64,000 nucleotides of DNA from Streptomyces sp. NBC_01296 (GCF_035984415.1 NZ_CP130720.1:434001-498000); one strand, 5' to 3'; numbered from the stretch's first letter, positions 34,004 to 43,642 are shown. Numbers and translations: made by a program. Notes: generated from the sequence alone by a model not told the origin.

Positions 34004-34422
34004 CCACGACAGCCAACGACATGATCTACAGCGTCCTGGACAACAACCTGAGCAGGATCGCCGGCATCCAGGGAGCCGTGCTCCTGTCCAACGACGGGAT
34101 CAAGCTCAGCGCCTACCTGCTCGAGCGGGACCAGGCGGAGCGCATCGCGGCCGCGTCCTCCGGGATCGCCGCCACGATGAAGGCGATATCGAGGGAGGTC
34201 GGCGGCGGCGGGGTCATCCGCCAGCTGGTGGAGATGAACGACCGGTATCTCTGCATCGTCGGGTGCGGGGAGGGCAGCACGCTCATCGTGGTGACCTCCC
34301 GCAAGGCACGGCTCGGGGAGCTGGGAGGCGAGGCGGTCCGCACTGCCCAGGCGCTCGGCGAGTGGCTGGGCACCCCCGAGCGCACCCCGCTGCCGACGTC
34401 GACACCGACGTCGACGTCGTAA
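34000..34422 (+). CDS. cvnB: Conservon roadblock/LC7 protein (CvnB)
   Basis: This 140-residue roadblock/LC7-domain protein reads IAGIQGAVLLSNDGIKLSAY, then SGIAATMKAI and STLIVVTSRKARLGELGGEA. Roadblock proteins regulate small GTPases, here the CvnD protein encoded two genes on. The start overlaps the cvnA stop (ATGA) and the stop overlaps the cvnC start (TAATG), so the four genes are translationally coupled. The C-terminus ends in a Thr-Pro-Thr-Ser run. Confidence 0.88.
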   Translation: MTTTANDMIYSVLDNNLSRIAGIQGAVLLSNDGIKLSAYLLERDQAERIAAASSGIAATMKAISREVGGGGVIRQLVEMNDRYLCIVGCGEGSTLIVVTSRKARLGELGGEAVRTAQALGEWLGTPERTPLPTSTPTSTS

Positions 34423-34796
34423 TGCCGGACGAGCCGCAGCCTCGCCGAAGCCTCCGCCGGACCCGGCTGTACGCGTTGACCGACGGACGTACAGCCGCCG
34501 CTCCGCAGACCGTCCTGACCATGGACACCACGATCGTGGCGGCGGTCTCCGAGGACGACGCACTCAGTGGCCTGCCCACCGAATGGCGTGCCGTCCTTGC
34601 CATGTGCGCGCCGTCGGGCGGACTGGCGGTCGCCGAGATCGCCGCGCGGATGCAGATCCGCCTCACTCCGATGACGCTTCTCCTCGGCGAACTCGCGGAC
34701 CGGGGGCTCATCCACCATCGGCCGCCCCTGGAAAAGGCCGAGACCACCAATGTCCACCTGCTCATGAAAATCAGGGACAACCTTGCCCGGATATGA
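34422..34796 (+). CDS. cvnC: Conservon DUF742 protein (CvnC)
   Basis: This 124-residue DUF742 protein reads RLYALTDGRTAAAPQTVLTM at the N-terminus, a central helix pair (EWRAVLAMCAPSGGLAVAEI) and LTPMTLLLGELADRGLIHHR, a winged-helix-like region usual in the family. It bridges sensor and GTPase in the conservon complex. It overlaps cvnB and cvnD at both ends. Confidence 0.88.
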   Translation: MPDEPQPRRSLRRTRLYALTDGRTAAAPQTVLTMDTTIVAAVSEDDALSGLPTEWRAVLAMCAPSGGLAVAEIAARMQIRLTPMTLLLGELADRGLIHHRPPLEKAETTNVHLLMKIRDNLARI

Positions 34797-35382
34797 CACC
34801 TCCGATGCTCCGGCCCCGGAGGCATCCCCCGTCAAGATCCTCATTGCCGGTGGATTCGGGGTCGGCAAGACGACTCTGGTCGAGGCGGTCTCCGAGATCG
34901 AGCCGCTGCGTACGGAGGAGCGGCTCACGAGCGCGGGCGTCGGTGTCGACGACCTTGACGGCATCGAGTCCAAGACGTTGACCACCGTCGCAATGGACTT
35001 CGGCCGGATCACCCTCGCCGACGCCGGAGTCGTCCTCTACCTGTTCGGCACACCCGGCCAGGAGCGGTTCTGGTTCATGTGGGACGACCTGCTGAACGGG
35101 GCCCTGGGGGCACTCGTACTCGTCGACACGCGGTGCCTGGACCGCGGCTTCCCGGCCATCGACTTCTTCGAGAGCCGGGGGCTGCCGTTCATCGTCGGCG
35201 CGAACTGCTTCCACGGCGAGCAGCCGTACACCGCCGAGGAGATCGCCGCTGCACTGCACCTGCGCGACCCGGCCACGCCCGTTCGCCTGCTCGACGCCCG
35301 CTCCCGTACGGACGCCCGCGACGCCCTGCTGACCCTGCTCGACGTGGTCATCGCCGAGGCGCGGACCGCGGCGAGCGCCTGA
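34783..35382 (+). CDS. cvnD: Conservon small GTPase (CvnD)
   Basis: This is a 199-residue Ras-like GTPase of the bacterial MglA-related Cvn group. The P-loop is GGFGVGKTT, switch I includes the conserved Thr (SKTLTTVAMDFGRI), and switch II is FGTPGQERFWFMWD. The base-recognition motif is atypical: GANCFHGE replaces NKxD, as in many CvnD proteins. The start is TTG 34783, overlapping cvnC by 14 bp. No cytochrome P450 gene (cvnE) follows, unlike some conservons. Confidence 0.88.
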   Translation: MPGYDTSDAPAPEASPVKILIAGGFGVGKTTLVEAVSEIEPLRTEERLTSAGVGVDDLDGIESKTLTTVAMDFGRITLADAGVVLYLFGTPGQERFWFMWDDLLNGALGALVLVDTRCLDRGFPAIDFFESRGLPFIVGANCFHGEQPYTAEEIAAALHLRDPATPVRLLDARSRTDARDALLTLLDVVIAEARTAASA

Positions 35383-35542
35383 TCGGCACGAGCGTCTCAT
35401 TTGTGGCCGACCGCCCACTGTTTGGTCGATCGGAACTGACGTACAAGTGAAGGCCGTGCAACATCCGGCCGGCCCGTGCTCGGGGAAGGCACAGCGGTCG
35501 GCCGAACCGTGCTCGTTTCGTCCGATCATTTCAGGGGGCAAC

Positions 35543-36736
35543 ATGCGCATGCGTTTACGTGCCTGGGTTCTGGTGGGCGCGGGCCTGCTCGCCGCGGGGG
35601 CCGGTCCGGCGTACGGGGCTGACACGTCCTCGGCCGATTCGGCGGCGGGGTCCGTGCAGTACACCGTGCAGGACCTCGGCACCCTGGGTGGTACCCGTAG
35701 CAAGGCGACCGCCATCGACGGCAACACGGTCGTCGGAAGCTCGCAGACGAGCGGCAACGCCGCCGAACACGCCTTCGCGTACGACCTGCGCCGGCACACC
35801 ATGACCGATCTCGGGACGCTGGGGGACTCCAGCCGGGCGACCGGCGTGGAGGGGGGTTACATCGTCGGGGAGTCAGACCTCTCCGCCCACGGCCCGACGC
35901 ACGGATTCGCCTACAACGTCCGCACCCGCCGGCTCCTCGACATCGGCACGCTCGGCGGCAGCACCACCAACGTCACCGGCCTGGGCGGTGACACCGTGGT
36001 GGGCACGTCTTCGCTCTCCGGCGACATGGTCACCCACGCGTTCGCGTACAGCCTGAGCACCCGGACCATGACCGATCTCGGCAGCCTCGCCGGCCCGTCG
36101 GGCAACAGCACCGCGGCGGCCGTCAGCGGTGCCATCGTCGTGGGCAGCTCCTCCCTGCCGAACACGCCCGCCGCCACACAGCACGGGTTCGCGTACAACC
36201 TCCGCACCCGGACCATGACCGATCTCGGCACCCTCGGCGGCAGCTCCAGCACAGCCAACGACATCAGCGGCTCAACCGTGGTCGGCCAGTCCCGAACGGC
36301 CGGCAACGGACTCACCGGATACGCCTACGACCTCCGCACCGGCATCCGCACGGACCTGGGGTCCCACTTCCTGACCGCGCAGCTGATCAGCGGGAGCACC
36401 GTGGTCGGCGGCGACGGATTGCTCTCCAGCTCGCTCGACCTCATGACGCACGCGAGCGCCATGATCGGCTCCGGGCGTGGTGTCACCGAGGTCAAGCAGA
36501 TCACGGGGAACGTCATGGTCGGTGACAATTTCGCCCCCAACTCCTTCGCCTTCGTCACCCGCGTCGACAACAGCGACTTCACCTACCTGGCCTCCCTCGG
36601 CGGCCTCAACTCCTCCGCGACGCAGGTCAACTCCCGCGGCGTCGTCGCAGGCAGTGCGGCACTTCCGCCCGCTGACCCGTTCACTGCCAACGGCCCTTTC
36701 CATGCCGCCGTCTGGGTGCCGCACACGGTGGCGTAG
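35543..36736 (+). CDS. Secreted HAF-repeat protein
   Basis: This is a 397-residue exported protein. A signal peptide (MRMRLRAWVLVGAGLLAAGA, then GPAYGAD) precedes about eight HAF repeats of roughly 40 residues. Each repeat holds a DLGTLGG element, a VVGxS element and a HAFAYxxxTxTMTDLG element. The repeats form a beta-propeller-like fold. The family is often extracellular and its function is unknown. ATG 35543 has AGGGGGC upstream. A hairpin terminator follows 7 bp after the stop. Confidence 0.82.
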   Translation: MRMRLRAWVLVGAGLLAAGAGPAYGADTSSADSAAGSVQYTVQDLGTLGGTRSKATAIDGNTVVGSSQTSGNAAEHAFAYDLRRHTMTDLGTLGDSSRATGVEGGYIVGESDLSAHGPTHGFAYNVRTRRLLDIGTLGGSTTNVTGLGGDTVVGTSSLSGDMVTHAFAYSLSTRTMTDLGSLAGPSGNSTAAAVSGAIVVGSSSLPNTPAATQHGFAYNLRTRTMTDLGTLGGSSSTANDISGSTVVGQSRTAGNGLTGYAYDLRTGIRTDLGSHFLTAQLISGSTVVGGDGLLSSSLDLMTHASAMIGSGRGVTEVKQITGNVMVGDNFAPNSFAFVTRVDNSDFTYLASLGGLNSSATQVNSRGVVAGSAALPPADPFTANGPFHAAVWVPHTVA

Positions 36737-36742
36737 GGGACC

Positions 36743-36759
36743 GAAGCCGCGCCGGCTTC
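36743..36759 (+). terminator. Terminator after the HAF-repeat gene
   Basis: GAAGCCG-CGC-CGGCTTC is a perfect 7-bp stem with a 3-base loop directly after the stop codon. Confidence 0.65.
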
Positions 36760-36985
36760 TGAACAGCCGCCCCGGCACGGCAGGAGTGAACACCGAGTCC
36801 CGCCGTAGCCTTCGGCGCCCGACCGCCAACCGTGCACGAGCTCGTCAGGGGGGCGTCCGACAAACCGGGCGTACCCCTCCCCAGCTGCCGGGCAGGCGCT
36901 GTGAGCTGCTTGTACGTGCGCTGTAATGTTCCGCTGATCCGAGTCGTTGATCGGGCAGTCGTACATTCAAGGGGGCGGTCGGGGC

Positions 36986-38200
36986 ATGAACTCGAGCAGT
37001 TCAGCCGGAGATTCGCGGGCGGGCGGCCAGGGCCGCCGCACGCCCGCCGGAGCGGCGCCCGCGGCCCCCGGCGGGCGCCTGGCGGCCCTCGACGGGGTCC
37101 GGGTCCTCGCGGCACTCGGCGTGCTGTTCTACCACTACTTCGCCCTCGCGACCGCCTGGGGCGAACCGCCGGAGGACATCTTCCCGACCGCCCACCGGCT
37201 CGCCGTCTACGGCTGGCTCGGCGTCGAGATATTTTTCCTGGTCAGCGGCTTCGTCATCTGTATGAGCGCCTGGGGCCGCACCGCGGGCGACTTCGCGGTG
37301 TCCCGGGTCTCCCGGCTCTTCCCCGCGTACTGGGCGGCCGTCGTCTTCACCTCCCTGGTGCTGTTCGGCTGGCCCGAGGTCAGACAGGTCAAGGCGTTCA
37401 GCGACGTCATGGTGAACCTGTCGATGCTCCAGAGCGGCATCGGGGTCCCGAACATCGACGACGCCTACTGGACCCTCTTCGTCGAGCTCAAGTTCTACGT
37501 ACTGTTCGCGATCGTGGTCATGCGCGGCGTGACCTACCGCAACTGCGTCCTGTTCTGCGCGGCCTGGACCCTCGCGGGCATCGTGGCCCCCTCCGCCGAC
37601 GACGGCGTGCTGTCCTTCTTCGCGGCCTCGTCCGCGTCCCCGTACTTCATTGCCGGAATCGCCTTCTACCTGATGCGCCGATTCCGGCCGAACGCCGTCC
37701 TGTGGGCCGTCGTCGGCGTCCAGTTCCTCCTCGCACAACACCATGTGCACGCCCGCATGATCTCCAGTCTGGGCCGGGCCGCCACCGACCGGACGCCCGC
37801 CTGGCCCGCCCATCTGATCATCGCGGCGGGCTTCGCCGTCATGGCGGCCATAGCGCTCGGCGCCCTCGACGGCATCCAGTGGCGCTGGCTCCCGCACGCC
37901 GGTGCGCTCACGTACCCGCTCTACCTGATCCACATGATGGCCGGGCTGACCTTCATCCACCACTTCCGCCGCGAGATGGCGCCCGTACCCCTGGTCATCG
38001 CAGTGACCACCTCGATGCTGCTGCTCGCCTGGCTCATCCACCGGCTCGTGGAGCGCCCGCTCGGCCGGCTGCTGCGCGACCGCCTGCGCCGCGGGGTGCA
38101 GGACATCCGGTCGGGCACCCCGTGCGGGCCGTTGGTCGACCTGCTTCCCGCGCAGGCCTCCGCGCCCGAGGCGGAACGCATCCCGGCCGTCCGCCAGTGA
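36986..38200 (+). CDS. Acyltransferase family 3 (OafA/YrhL-type) membrane protein
   Basis: This 404-residue integral membrane acyltransferase probably transfers an acyl group to a cell-surface or secreted glycan or glycolipid. The family markers are LAALDGVRVLAALGVLFYHY, with the catalytic His in FYHYF, and LGVEIFFLVSGFVICMSAWG, followed by VSRVSRLFPAYWAAV. About ten membrane segments follow, ending TYPLYLIHMMAGLTFIHHF and ERPLGRLLRDRL. ATG 36986 lies after GGGGCGGTCGGGG; a TTG at 36947 would add 13 residues. The neighbours give no substrate clue. Confidence 0.85.
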   Translation: MNSSSSAGDSRAGGQGRRTPAGAAPAAPGGRLAALDGVRVLAALGVLFYHYFALATAWGEPPEDIFPTAHRLAVYGWLGVEIFFLVSGFVICMSAWGRTAGDFAVSRVSRLFPAYWAAVVFTSLVLFGWPEVRQVKAFSDVMVNLSMLQSGIGVPNIDDAYWTLFVELKFYVLFAIVVMRGVTYRNCVLFCAAWTLAGIVAPSADDGVLSFFAASSASPYFIAGIAFYLMRRFRPNAVLWAVVGVQFLLAQHHVHARMISSLGRAATDRTPAWPAHLIIAAGFAVMAAIALGALDGIQWRWLPHAGALTYPLYLIHMMAGLTFIHHFRREMAPVPLVIAVTTSMLLLAWLIHRLVERPLGRLLRDRLRRGVQDIRSGTPCGPLVDLLPAQASAPEAERIPAVRQ

Positions 38201-38203
38201 CCT

Positions 38204-38696
38204 GAGTCCTCGCCGTCCCCGTTCGACGAGGAACCGACGATCGCGACCCTGGAGGTCAGTCTTGGTCTTCCGTGGCCCGAGACCGCGGACCGGACGGTCC
38301 CGGTCCGGCTCGAGGACCTGCCCGTCGACCGGTGCGGCATGGTTGTCGGCGACGCCACAGGGCTGGACGCGTGGGGGAAGGGACGACGAGCCGGCCGACG
38401 GGCTCGCCGATGTGTCCTATTGGGGCCGGGGCCTCATGGTCTCGGTCGACGAGCACACCGATTTCCACCTCTTCCGGCGGGCCGGGTGGCACCATCCGCT
38501 TCGCGTCGGCGCGGTCGAGGTCGGCGGCTGCCATGTGCTCGGCATCGAATGGGACCAAGGCGACCACTCGATCAGGCACCGCGGTGAGCGGGATGCCGGC
38601 CAGGCCTATCCGGTCACGTTCGAAGCCGACAAGGCGGGAGAGATGGTGATGCGATGGACCATCCCGCCCTACGACTTCGACAACGAATGCGAGTGA
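38204..38696 (+). pseudogene. Frameshifted hypothetical protein gene
   Basis: Two plus-strand frames join into one sensible protein. The first, 38204-38380, reads TIATLEVSLGLPWPETADRT, VPVRLEDLPVDRCGMVVGDA and TGLDAWG. The second, 38385-38696, reads ADGLADVSYWGRGLMVSVDE, HTDFHLFRRAGWHHPLRVGA and ends PPYDFDNECE. The switch lies near 38375-38390 in a G-run. The first part has no start codon after the preceding stop, so the gene lacks both start and frame. I do not recognise the family. Confidence 0.5.
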
Positions 38697-38787
38697 TGAG
38701 CCCCGGTCCGGGGGTTCACCACCGCCCTGGGTCCTGAGACAAGAGTGACCGGCCGCGGCGTGAGACAGCCCGAAATCCTGCGCGGTC

Positions 38788-39774
38788 TCAGCTGAAGTTC
38801 ACGCTGGACAGGCGCGCTCTGTAGAACTGGCCCGTATACCCGTAGCCCTCCAAGGAGCGGCGGAAGGACTTGTTGCCGACACTGTCGAAGAACTGTATTT
38901 CGCTGTTGCACCAGCTGTACTTCCCGATGCCGCTGGCTTGCTGCCAGAAGGATTCACCGGATGCGATGCGGGAGAAGGATTTCACGCCGGAATCCGACTG
39001 GGGCATTCTGGTGAGGGCGCCGGTGGCCTTGTTGAACCGTTGGACGGAGCCGCCTCCGGTGACGAGCAGGTAAGCGGCGTCGCTGTAGTCGGCGTCCAGG
39101 CTGTGACCGTTGAAGGGGTCGGGGGCGGGGAAGGTGTGTCCCCAGACCTTGACGAGTCTGGTGTCGAGGTGGCTGCCGGTGACCTGGTACTTGGTGATGG
39201 TCCAGGTGCCCAACGCCCACAGGTAGTTGCCGTCGTACCAGAGCCCGTGGGCGCCTTCGACAGCGATCTCCTGCACGTTGGTGAGAGTGCTGGGGTCATC
39301 CGAGTCGGTGGGCCCGTACACGGTGAGGAACCCCGGGTATGTGATCTTGCCCGAAGGGGATGTGGAGGCGGTCACGACGGCGCTGATGCCGGGGATCCGT
39401 TCGATGGAGTGCGGGTTGCCCTTGGGAGCGGCGGACCACAGCAATTCGTCTCCGTCGCCCATGTTCACGATGCCTACCCGGCCCCCCGAGGCGGTGACCA
39501 GGGCAACCCAGCCGAACGCGGTCGTCTCGCGGAACTTGATGTCCGACAGGAGATTCCAGTCGGAAGTGGCGGGCGCCTGCCACCTCCACAGCCGATTGGC
39601 CGGGGTCCAGAGCACCGGACCGCCCGGATGGATGAGGATTTGATTCCTCGTCTGCTCGCAGACGGCCACGTGGTAGGTGCCGGCGGCTCCCGCTCTCGCT
39701 GCTGTCGCCAGTGACTCGAGGGGAGCGCCGACGGTCACGGCCGCGACGCTTTTCAAGAGTGTCCTGCGATTCAT
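38788..39774 (-). CDS. Secreted DUF6528-like beta-propeller protein
   Basis: This 328-residue exported protein has a Tat-like signal (MNRRTLLKSVAAVTVGAPLE) and a mature part read as propeller blades: YHVAVCEQTRNQILIHPGGP, RTNRLWRWQ-like Trp-rich strands, VEGAHGLWYDGNYLWALGTW, and DYSDAAYLLVTGGGSVQRFN. This resembles the DUF6528 group of Streptomyces secreted proteins. ATG 39774 is used. The gene stands alone on the minus strand. No catalytic site is apparent. Confidence 0.7.
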   Translation of the reverse strand: MNRRTLLKSVAAVTVGAPLESLATAARAGAAGTYHVAVCEQTRNQILIHPGGPVLWTPANRLWRWQAPATSDWNLLSDIKFRETTAFGWVALVTASGGRVGIVNMGDGDELLWSAAPKGNPHSIERIPGISAVVTASTSPSGKITYPGFLTVYGPTDSDDPSTLTNVQEIAVEGAHGLWYDGNYLWALGTWTITKYQVTGSHLDTRLVKVWGHTFPAPDPFNGHSLDADYSDAAYLLVTGGGSVQRFNKATGALTRMPQSDSGVKSFSRIASGESFWQQASGIGKYSWCNSEIQFFDSVGNKSFRRSLEGYGYTGQFYRARLSSVNFS

Positions 39775-39945
39775 GGGAATCCTTAAGTGTGGGTAATCAT
39801 GCATGAGTTGGCGGTCGCTACCACCGGTTGCCCGTGGAGACGGTGCAATCGGTGCTGCCAGACGGAGTGAGCGGCAGGCTGCTGCGGAGCGGAGGCGCGG
39901 TACCGAAGGCGCGTCAGTGGTTCGGGATCGGCGGTCTCGGGCTGG

Positions 39946-40866
39946 TCATGGGACGCGGATACGCGTGCGGACGAGCGTCCGCAGCATCGCCGCGCCCGCC
40001 GCTACGGCGCAGAGGAGCAGCACCACCACGACAGCGAGGCTCTCAGGCCGGCCGGCGCCAACCGGGTCCGCCCACGCCGTATACAGCGTGATCGGCAGCT
40101 TCCAGCTGCTCCACGCGAACAGCGACCCCGACCCGACCCAGCCGAACACCAGCGGCAGCCAGCGGGGCAACCGGGCAGGTCGCGCCCGGGCGACCATCCC
40201 GACGGCGGCGGATCCGGCGAGCGCCCAGAAACCGGAGACGGCTCCCAGCACGTACCAGTCGGTGACCCGCCCGGCCGGGTGCGCGATTCCCACCGTGCCG
40301 CCGACCGCCCAGTAGAGCCAGACCAGCCCGACCGCCGCACCGACGGCAGCCGCCCATGGCGACGCCGTGCGCGGGCCGTCGCCGACTCGCCCGGCGAACG
40401 CTTCCGGCCAGCGCCGCCGCAGGTACGCGGGGACTGCGAGGGCCAGCCCCAGCCCCATCCCCAGAAAGCTGAACTGGACCAGTACGCCTTCCCAGACCGG
40501 CATGGCCGGATCCTCGCCGCCGCCCTGTGAACCGCCGCCCCCGTCCAGGAGTGCACCGAACACAGCGAACGGCAGTATCGAGACGAGGAACCCCGACCCC
40601 ACCCACGCACAGAACGCGACCAGCGCCCCCGGTATCCGCATCCCCCATGGCCGCACCAGAGCAAGCGCCAACGCGATCCCGATCGCGGCCATGCCGATCG
40701 TCACGGTATTGAGTACCACCCACTCCGCCACACCGAACCCGTTGCCGACCGGCAGTACCCCCACCAGAGAGCCGACCACCCACGAAACCTTGATCAACAA
40801 GTACGGCAGCAGCGCCAACGCCGCCCCATAAGCCGCACTGCGCCCGACCCGATCCCACCGATCCAC
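39946..40866 (-). CDS. Polytopic membrane protein
   Basis: This is a 306-residue protein with about eight membrane segments: YGAALALLPYLLIKVSWVVG, VVLNTVTIGMAAIGIALALA, GALVAFCAWVGSGFLVSILP, and others to a last segment VVVVLLLCAVAAGAAMLRTL. A Gly-rich extracellular loop (LLDGGGGSQGGGEDPAMP) sits in the middle. It resembles 'streptophobe'-type Streptomyces membrane proteins, but I am not certain. The start GTG 40866 has GGAGGGGGA six bases upstream; longer starts up to 40986 are open but lack a ribosome site. Confidence 0.65.
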   Translation of the reverse strand: MDRWDRVGRSAAYGAALALLPYLLIKVSWVVGSLVGVLPVGNGFGVAEWVVLNTVTIGMAAIGIALALALVRPWGMRIPGALVAFCAWVGSGFLVSILPFAVFGALLDGGGGSQGGGEDPAMPVWEGVLVQFSFLGMGLGLALAVPAYLRRRWPEAFAGRVGDGPRTASPWAAAVGAAVGLVWLYWAVGGTVGIAHPAGRVTDWYVLGAVSGFWALAGSAAVGMVARARPARLPRWLPLVFGWVGSGSLFAWSSWKLPITLYTAWADPVGAGRPESLAVVVVLLLCAVAAGAAMLRTLVRTRIRVP

Positions 40867-40947
40867 CCGAACTCCCCCTCCGCCAGCAGGAATCCCATCC
40901 TCGAACGTCACCCCGGCCGGCCACATCCCCCGCCGGCCGCACCCGCT

Positions 40948-40964
40948 CTCCCCCATCCGGGGGT
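40948..40964. repeat. C-run/G-run dyad upstream of the membrane protein gene
   Basis: CCCCC-ATCC-GGGGG lies 82 bp upstream of the gene start. A related dyad occurs at 53562-53580 in front of another gene. Both could be sites of LuxR-type response regulators, many of which bind C-run/G-run palindromes. The evidence is weak. Confidence 0.3.
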
Positions 40965-41138
40965 GGTACCGCAGGACCACCCGCACGAGCGCCGACAGAC
41001 TTGCTCAGGATGTCGGCTCTTTCCGTACAGGGAAGGACGGCCGGATCGTAGGCTCCGCCTCGTACCCGTAACCGCCGACGGCAGCCGACGGCGGGCGCCC
41101 CTTGCCCGTGTCCGCACGGGACTTCACGAAAGTGCCCC

Positions 41139-43481
41139 ATGAGCCTGGAAACACTGATCGGTTCACTCACCGCGGCCACCGCCGACGAAGACGCCCCGCT
41201 GCGGCCCACGCTGTACTCGCTCGACGACCCCGCGCAGCGTACGGCCCTCGGTGCGCTCGTGGAGCGCGGCGAGGTGGCCGCCGTCCGGGACGCGCTGGCC
41301 GAGCAGGTGGCGGAGTTGCTGACCGCACGCAGGCCGGACTGGTCCCCCGACCCGGATGAGCTCGCCGCCGCCGTGGAGGCGCACCTGGGTGGGCGGCCGG
41401 CGAGCGCGTACGGGTCGTGGGCCTGGTACCCGTGGTCACGGCAACTCGTCCACGTACTGCCCCGGGACGAGTACCGCGAGCTGCGGCAGTCCCGCAACCG
41501 GTACAAGATCACGGCCGAGGAGCAGGAGCTCCTCACGGGCCGTACGATCGCCGTGATCGGCCTCTCGGTCGGGGCGGCGAGCGCGGTCACGCTCGCCCAG
41601 GAGGGTGTGGGCAGCCGGTTCCGGCTCGCCGACTTCGACCGGCTGTCGCTCTCGAACCTCAACCGCCTGCGGGCCTCGGTCGCCGATGTGGGCCTGCCCA
41701 AGGTGGTGATCGCCGCACGCCAGATGTACGAGATCGACCCCCATCTCGACATCGAGGTCTGGCCGCAGGGGCTCACCGAGGAGAACGTCGACGCGTTCCT
41801 GACCGGCGGCGGGCGCGCCGATCTCCTGGTGGAGGAGTGCGACGACCTGTACATCAAGGTGTACGCCCGCGAGCGGGCCCGCGCGCACCGCATCCCCGTG
41901 TTGATGGAGACCAACGAGCGCGGCATGCTGGACGTCGAGCGGTTCGACCGCGAGCCGCACCGCCCGCTGCTGCACGGGCTGTTGAGCGGCGTGGCGGCCG
42001 CCGACCTCAAGACGCTGTCCACACGCGAGAAGGTGCCGTACGTCCTGCGGATCCTCGACCAGGAACGGCCGTCGGAGCGGTTCGTACCGTCGCTGGTCGA
42101 GATCGGGCAGACCATCTCCTCCTGGCCGCAGCTCGCCTCGGGGGTGGCGCTCGGCGCCGCACTGGTCACCGACACGGCACGTCGTCTGCTCCTGGGGACG
42201 TTCACCGCGTCGGGGCGCTACTTCGTCGATCCCGCGGAGCTGGTTCGCGACGGCACGGAAACGATTCTGCGATCCGAAGAGCCTCCCCCGGCCCGGGCCG
42301 CGCGGGAGGTGGCGGCGCAGGAGGCCGCCGCGCCCCTCCACCTCCCCGAGGCCGGACGTCCGCTGGACGAGGAGGCGGTACGCCGCCTCGTCTCGTACGG
42401 GATACAGGCCCCGTCCGGCGGCAACGTCCAGCCGTGGCGGTTCGTCTCGCGGGGGCGGGTGCTGGAGTGCCGGATCGACGACGACCTGGCGCCGACGCTG
42501 CTCGACTTCGAGCGGTCGGGCAGCCATCTGGCGATCGGAGCGGCGGTGGAGAACATCGACCTGGCCGCCCGCGCCGCCGGATGGGCCTGCCGAGCCCGCG
42601 TCTTCCCGGATCCGGCCGATCCCGGCCTGGTCTTCGAACTCTCCTTCACGGACGGGGACGACGGGGACGACGGGGACGACGAGGCGGGCGCGGCGGACGG
42701 GCCGCGGGTGCCACTGGCCCGGTGGATCGGGCGCCGTACGACCAATCGCGCCCCGGGCACGGACACTCCGCTCGCGGGTCCGGACGCCGACGCGCTGACG
42801 CGGTGCGCGCAGGAGAGCGGAGCACTGCTCGACCTGGTCACCGAACGGGACGGGTTGGAAGAGGCCGGCCGCATCCTGGGCGCCTGCGACCGGCTGCGCA
42901 TCATGTCACCGGCGCTGCACCGCGACATGATGGCCGAGATGCGCTGGGACGAGGAGGAGGTCCGGCGCACCCGGGACGGCATCGACGTCGCCACGCTCCA
43001 GCTCGACCGGACGGACCTGGCCGGCATCTCCATCGCCCGGCACTGGCCGAACCTCGCCTTCATCCGGCGGATCGGGGGCGGTGCCTCGTTCGAGGAGGGC
43101 GCCCGCAAACTCGTCGCCGCGTCCTCGGCGATCGGCGTCCTGAGCATTCCCGGCACGACGCCCGACGCCTACGCGCGCGGGGGCCGGGCGCTCCAGCGGC
43201 TGTGGCTGACCGCCGCCTCGCGCGGGCTGGCGGTGCAGCCGCTCACCGCGCTGCTCTACCTCCTCGCGCGCGTCGAGCGGGGCGGCGGAGCCGGGCTCGA
43301 CCCCGAGGAGATCGCGACCCTGCAGGCCCTGCGCACCAGGCTGGCCAAGATCCTGCCGCACCGCCCCGACAACGCCGAGCTGATCCTGGTCCGGCTGTCG
43401 TACGCCCCACCGCCCGCGGTCCGCTCGCTCCGCCGCGACGTCCGCTCGTGCCTGCGCTTCGCGGGGGCGAAGGGCGCCTGA
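41139..43481 (+). CDS. Rv1355c-like fusion of a ThiF/E1-type domain and a nitroreductase-like domain
   Basis: This is a 780-residue fusion. Residues about 110-370 are a ThiF/MoeB/E1-like adenylation fold: TIAVIGLSVGAASAVTLAQE, then FRLADFDRLSLSNLNRLRAS, then YEIDPHLDIEVWPQGL. The NxxR-type residues (LSNLNRLR) that contact ATP are present. Residues about 390-770 are nitroreductase-like: YGIQAPSGGNVQPWRFVSRG, and LVAASSAIGVLSIPGTTPDA near the end. Between them is a GDD repeat (GDDGDDGDDE). The same domain order is found in Mycobacterium tuberculosis Rv1355c, whose role is unsettled. There is no clear catalytic Cys of E1 ligases. ATG 41139 is used. Confidence 0.8.
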   Translation: MSLETLIGSLTAATADEDAPLRPTLYSLDDPAQRTALGALVERGEVAAVRDALAEQVAELLTARRPDWSPDPDELAAAVEAHLGGRPASAYGSWAWYPWSRQLVHVLPRDEYRELRQSRNRYKITAEEQELLTGRTIAVIGLSVGAASAVTLAQEGVGSRFRLADFDRLSLSNLNRLRASVADVGLPKVVIAARQMYEIDPHLDIEVWPQGLTEENVDAFLTGGGRADLLVEECDDLYIKVYARERARAHRIPVLMETNERGMLDVERFDREPHRPLLHGLLSGVAAADLKTLSTREKVPYVLRILDQERPSERFVPSLVEIGQTISSWPQLASGVALGAALVTDTARRLLLGTFTASGRYFVDPAELVRDGTETILRSEEPPPARAAREVAAQEAAAPLHLPEAGRPLDEEAVRRLVSYGIQAPSGGNVQPWRFVSRGRVLECRIDDDLAPTLLDFERSGSHLAIGAAVENIDLAARAAGWACRARVFPDPADPGLVFELSFTDGDDGDDGDDEAGAADGPRVPLARWIGRRTTNRAPGTDTPLAGPDADALTRCAQESGALLDLVTERDGLEEAGRILGACDRLRIMSPALHRDMMAEMRWDEEEVRRTRDGIDVATLQLDRTDLAGISIARHWPNLAFIRRIGGGASFEEGARKLVAASSAIGVLSIPGTTPDAYARGGRALQRLWLTAASRGLAVQPLTALLYLLARVERGGGAGLDPEEIATLQALRTRLAKILPHRPDNAELILVRLSYAPPPAVRSLRRDVRSCLRFAGAKGA

Positions 43482-43642
43482 CGGTACCGGTCGCCGATGA
43501 AAGCGGACAGCGGTCCTTTGCGCATCGGCCGATCGGATGACGAGCAGGAGCCGGTCCGGGGGCGGGGCGGTCTTGAGCACGGGGAGAGGATCGAAGTCAG
43601 AACAGGTGGCCGCGAGGCCGTGGAGCGGATGAGGGGTACGGG

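Noticed and set aside
40043..42205. 720-residue minus-strand ORF
   Set aside because: Spans the antisense of the Rv1355c-like gene and another frame of the membrane protein; no coherent domain.
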